64,000 bases of DNA, taken from the NCBI RefSeq assembly GCF_020740535.1, contig NZ_CP082362.1, forward strand, positions 7,589,711 to 7,653,710. Direction: 5' to 3'. The position numbers and the translations under genes are program-made. This document shows, piece after piece, positions 61,003-64,000 of the stretch; position 1 is the stretch's first letter; each line of letters begins with the position of its first letter. Source of the stretch: Streptomyces profundus. GTDB lineage: Bacteria > Actinomycetota > Actinomycetes > Streptomycetales > Streptomycetaceae. The notes beneath the pieces were generated by a model. It was given only the letters and a program-made list of their open reading frames with translations. It did not search any database and was not told the origin of the DNA.

Positions 61003-63510
61003 CTACAGCCCCAGCTCGTCGAGTACGGCTTGTTGTTCTGCCGGCAGCCGGTGGCGTCTGGTGCGCATGTTGGAGCGCCATACCCCGAGCTTGACCTCTA
61101 CTGTCTGCTGCTCCTGGCCGTCGTCGTTGTCGCCGGTACCCTCGGTCTTGAGGGCCAGGTGTTCGGTGTGTCTGCGGGGGATGGTGAGGTGGCCTTCGCG
61201 GGTGAGGTATTGGCGGGCGGCGGCTACTCCCCGCTCGAACGAAGCGCTGCCGCGCCCTCCGGCGGGCTTCCTGGCCGCCGGCAGGGCGCCGGCGGCCGCA
61301 GGTCCCTCGTGCGCCGCGCTGGGCGCCACGGGGGTGGCCATGGCCTTCGCGGGCGCTACGGCGGGTGCCACCTTGGGTGGGGTGATCCCGAGCTGTTCCA
61401 GGAGTTCCCGCTGGCCCGGGTGGAGTTTGGCCCATACCACCGGCTGGGACTGCTTGGCCAACCAGCGCCCAACATCCATGCCATGCACCGTCACCCCCGG
61501 ATCGACGTAGGCCGGGCCGCTCTCCTCGGCGAGGAGGCCGTGGAGAGCGGCATAGTGACGCTGCCACACCGGACTCCAAGCCGGGTTCCAGTGGAGGTCG
61601 ATCGCCCGCAGCGCCATTTCCCACTCGGGGTGCCCGTCCAGCGCGCCCGGGCGGCGCAGGTTGGACAACCACTGCCCCAACGGCCTGTCCAGGGCAGTCG
61701 CCGTCCTCGGCGCGCACAACGTCCAGTACTCCTCGTAGTACGCCTCCGCGGCGGCCAGGTTCTCCTGGAACCGCTCACCAGCGACCGACCACACCATCCC
61801 CAACTCCTCCAACCGACGCACCCGCAGACCACTCATCTCCCCAGCCCCATAAGCACGCCGCTGTTCCGCGACCCACTGCCCCAACGGCATCGCCCCCTCC
61901 CGACGGCCGTAGGGCACCCTCGCATGCCCCTCCCGCTCGACGTACCGACGCAGGGCTTCCCAGCCGCAGGCCCAGTCCTGCCGCTCGGTGTCGATCACGT
62001 TGAACGACACCCACCGCGCGACCATCGCCGGGTCACGCCGCGCCGCAAAACGAAGGAGAAGACGGGATTCTTCCTCACCTTCCCCCGGCTTCGGACCGAT
62101 AAAGATCGACGGCTCCACCATGCCCTTCCGCGGCTCCTGCGGAATAGCCAGCAATTCCACAGCTTCCTCATCATGCGCCCGCAGCCCCTCCAATACCTTG
62201 ACCAAAGGGCGGTACGAGCTAGAGGTAAACATATCCTCCGGGGCCTCACCGGGCTGGAGAAAAACCGGCACAACCAACGAAGCCAACTTCCCTTCGCCAG
62301 GCTTTTGCCGCAACGCCCGACCGATGGCCTGGACAATGTCGTGCGGCGCGCCCTTCGGGTCCATCAGGGCAACGCTGTCCACCGCCCGAATATCGACCCC
62401 CTCACCCAAAACGCGACAGTTGGAAAGCACTGCCCGCCGCGCGGTGGACCTGAATTCGTCCAGCACCGGCTGGCGATGCTCCGGCTCGTGTTCCCCACAC
62501 AGCCAGTCCGCCCACATCCGCGCCGGGTAGGTCTGCGGCTGGTCGGCATGGAGCTTCCCAGCGACTGCCTTCAGGCCCCCGGCGAACGCCTGCGCCTCCA
62601 TGGTCCGGTGATGGAAGGTGATACAGGTCTGGAGGTTGTGCTTTGCCATGGCCCGTAGCAGGCCGGCCTGCAACGCTGCCAGGCGCTGCCCGCGCACCTC
62701 CTCGCTGCGGCGCTCCTCGCCCATCAGCCGTTCGGGAGTGACGACCGGGTCTTGGATCTCCAACACGATGATCTGGTACCGCGCTAGCAGGCCGCGAGAC
62801 ACACTCGACGCCAACGACAGCTTGTAGAAGACGGGGCCGAAGATCGCCTCATCGTCCATCGACGCGGCCAGCTCCCTCGGCAACGGGTCGCGCACCCCCT
62901 CCTCGACTTCCCAGTGCGGGGCTCGCTCCTGCCAGATCCGCGGCGTCGCCGTCAGATACAACCGCCGTGCCGCCGGGATCGCCTCCTGGTCGTGCACCCG
63001 GGCCCACCGCTTCCCCAGAGAGCCGGAAGTCCGGTGTGCCTCGTCCACCACCACCAGGTCCATCGGCGCCAGCTGCTGCCCGTAGGCGCCCTCGAACGCC
63101 TCCTCCAACACCGGCAGGGACGCGTAGGTAGCGAAGATGACCACCTGCCCCTTTCCGTGCCACAGGCTCAGCCGCACCGGATTCGTCGTCGACCGCACCC
63201 CCAGATTCCACAGCTGGGGGTCCTCCTCAAGGGAGCACACCGCCACCGCCGGCCCGGCATGCCCGACACGGTGCCACTCCCGCACCGTCTGGGACAGCAA
63301 AGCCAACGTCGGCACCACCACCAGAATGCGGCCACGCGGCAGAATTTCCCGAGCCACGAACGCAGCCATAAAAGTTTTACCCGTACCACACGCGGAAATG
63401 ACCTGCCCACGAAGACCATTCGAGGGAATCCCACCCGGGGGAATATCGAAGCCACGCACAATGGCATCAACAGCCTCGACCTGATGATTACGGAGATCAC
63501 GTCTCGACAT
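61003..63510 (-). CDS. Terminal (TtrA-like) superfamily 2 helicase with HA domains
   Basis: 835 residues from an ATG at 63510 (a GTG at 63516, after GAGGTG, is also possible). Walker A SACGTGKT (39-46), DEAH (156-159), LTATP (186-190), and QAIGRALRQ with the arginine fingers are intact. The C-terminal half has four helicase-associated (HA) repeats, the clearest being GWEALRRYVEREGHARVPYG followed by LGQWVAEQRRAYGAGEMSGL. Helicases with this layout sit at the ends of Streptomyces linear chromosomes and plasmids and are linked to conjugal transfer or end maintenance. The gene starts about 390 bases from the palindromic end. Confidence 0.88.
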   Translation of the reverse strand: MSRRDLRNHQVEAVDAIVRGFDIPPGGIPSNGLRGQVISACGTGKTFMAAFVAREILPRGRILVVVPTLALLSQTVREWHRVGHAGPAVAVCSLEEDPQLWNLGVRSTTNPVRLSLWHGKGQVVIFATYASLPVLEEAFEGAYGQQLAPMDLVVVDEAHRTSGSLGKRWARVHDQEAIPAARRLYLTATPRIWQERAPHWEVEEGVRDPLPRELAASMDDEAIFGPVFYKLSLASSVSRGLLARYQIIVLEIQDPVVTPERLMGEERRSEEVRGQRLAALQAGLLRAMAKHNLQTCITFHHRTMEAQAFAGGLKAVAGKLHADQPQTYPARMWADWLCGEHEPEHRQPVLDEFRSTARRAVLSNCRVLGEGVDIRAVDSVALMDPKGAPHDIVQAIGRALRQKPGEGKLASLVVPVFLQPGEAPEDMFTSSSYRPLVKVLEGLRAHDEEAVELLAIPQEPRKGMVEPSIFIGPKPGEGEEESRLLLRFAARRDPAMVARWVSFNVIDTERQDWACGWEALRRYVEREGHARVPYGRREGAMPLGQWVAEQRRAYGAGEMSGLRVRRLEELGMVWSVAGERFQENLAAAEAYYEEYWTLCAPRTATALDRPLGQWLSNLRRPGALDGHPEWEMALRAIDLHWNPAWSPVWQRHYAALHGLLAEESGPAYVDPGVTVHGMDVGRWLAKQSQPVVWAKLHPGQRELLEQLGITPPKVAPAVAPAKAMATPVAPSAAHEGPAAAGALPAARKPAGGRGSASFERGVAAARQYLTREGHLTIPRRHTEHLALKTEGTGDNDDGQEQQTVEVKLGVWRSNMRTRRHRLPAEQQAVLDELGL

Positions 63511-63897
63511 AGCCACGGGAAAGACACCTCGCAAGGGTGAGAGGAACAGATCGTGAGAGGGGTGGTGGTGCCTAACTCCAGAGCCTACACAGTGCATCAG
63601 CCTAGTACATCACCCCGAAACCGCGTGCACCCCCTAATATGACGTCCCGTCATACCCACCCCCATGCGCGTCCATCGCGTGACAGCCCGCTCCAGGGTTG
63701 CGCCCCCACAGCTTCTCTCGACCCCTCTCCGTGACGCGCCCCAGAGCCTGAGCTTCACTTCATCAACGCTAGCCCCGGATGATCCTCCGCACCGCCGACC
63801 CGCACACCCCCAACCGGGGGTGGTGGCCCCGAATCCCAGCCCTCACACAATGCATCACCACCGCGCCCGCCACCCCTCCCGCTAGCTAGCCGTTTTT
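63511..63897. other. Subtelomeric intergenic DNA
   Basis: 387 bases with no supported gene. It holds the upstream region of the helicase, an inverted repeat at 63638, a degenerate 41-base direct repeat (63559-63599 against 63817-63857, 31 of 41 matching) and the palindrome GCTAGCTAGC at 63881-63890. Confidence 0.6.
63638..63654. repeat. Inverted repeat upstream of the helicase
   Basis: TATGACG and CGTCATA around TCC, exact 7-base arms, 128 bases upstream of the helicase start. Possible operator. Confidence 0.5.
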
Positions 63898-63999
63898 GGA
63901 ATCCCGCTTGCGGGATTCCGCCTATTCGCGCTTGCGCGAATAGGCTACATTTTTCGCATTCCGCTTGCGGAATGCAATTCCCGCGCTTGCGCGGGAATT
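63898..63999. repeat. Telomere-like array of four palindromes at the replicon end
   Basis: Four perfect stem-loops in series: 63898-63919 (10-base arms), 63920-63945 (12), 63956-63975 (9) and 63976-63999 (11). All have the centre GCTTGC, so each could fold with a two-base TT centre. Only a short T-rich spacer (63946-63955) interrupts them. Streptomyces telomeres consist of such serial palindromes, which fold in the 3' overhang during terminal patching. The sequences differ from the archetypal CCCGCGGAGCGGG type, so this would be a non-archetypal telomere. Confidence 0.85.
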
Positions 64000-64000
64000 T

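Overview
The window looks like the right-hand end of a linear replicon from a Streptomyces-like actinomycete. Base composition is strongly GC-rich, genes are coupled by 4-base ATGA/GTGA overlaps, and actinobacterial hallmarks abound (SARP-NB-ARC-TPR regulators, bkd and paa operons, a CebR-type operator, a terminal HA-domain helicase). The last ~100 bases (63898-63999) are four back-to-back palindromes that all share the centre GCTTGC, the organisation expected of a Streptomyces-type telomere.

Layout. 1-5308: an AraC-family regulator (cut by the left edge), a DHA2-type MFS exporter, a PPOX oxidoreductase and DUF2332 pair, a ThuA-like protein and a macro-domain protein. 5414-7228: a complete IS200/IS605-type element with divergent tnpA (Y1 transposase) and tnpB, set into the stop codon of a questin-oxidase-like gene. 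8397-17947: a full L-rhamnose pathway (rhaI, bifunctional aldolase/dehydrogenase, rhaB, then lutABC to take lactate to pyruvate; divergent rhamnose mutarotase and LacI regulator) with two well-placed operators and two sigma-70-like promoters. 18024-25449: yjbQ, whose last 54 bases are repeated exactly at 25396-25449. The repeats bracket a ~7-kb island with no recognisable recombinase that carries a class III nucleotide cyclase, a STAND-like NTPase, two unknown proteins, a Crp-family cyclic-nucleotide regulator, a PycTM-like membrane protein and one unknown acidic protein. This is the best candidate for an undescribed conflict/defence system.

25971-35665: a P-loop kinase-like protein, a secreted CBM2-GH6 cellulase with CebR-type boxes, a membrane Ser/Thr kinase with three extracellular P domains, a MoxR-VWA pair, an EF-hand protein, a GNAT acetyltransferase and an MT0933-like small protein. 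35765-44823: a co-directional run bkdA-bkdB-bkdC-paaN-paaABCDE for 2-oxoacid and phenylacetate catabolism. 45071-48011: a membrane-anchored beta-propeller protein and a lipoprotein. 48244-54410: two tandem ~1000-residue SARP-type regulators sharing an 83-base identical block. 54441-58007: an SDR/alpha-beta hydrolase fusion with its TetR regulator, and an ArsR-type regulator. 58191-63510: a small secreted protein, a secreted ricin-type lectin, an Abi_C-like protein and the terminal helicase, followed by subtelomeric DNA and the palindromic end.

Functional themes: plant polysaccharide use (rhamnose, cellulose, phenylacetate), cyclic-nucleotide and NTPase-based conflict systems, and replicon-end maintenance. 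All functions are inferred from sequence motifs and gene order; no searches were run.
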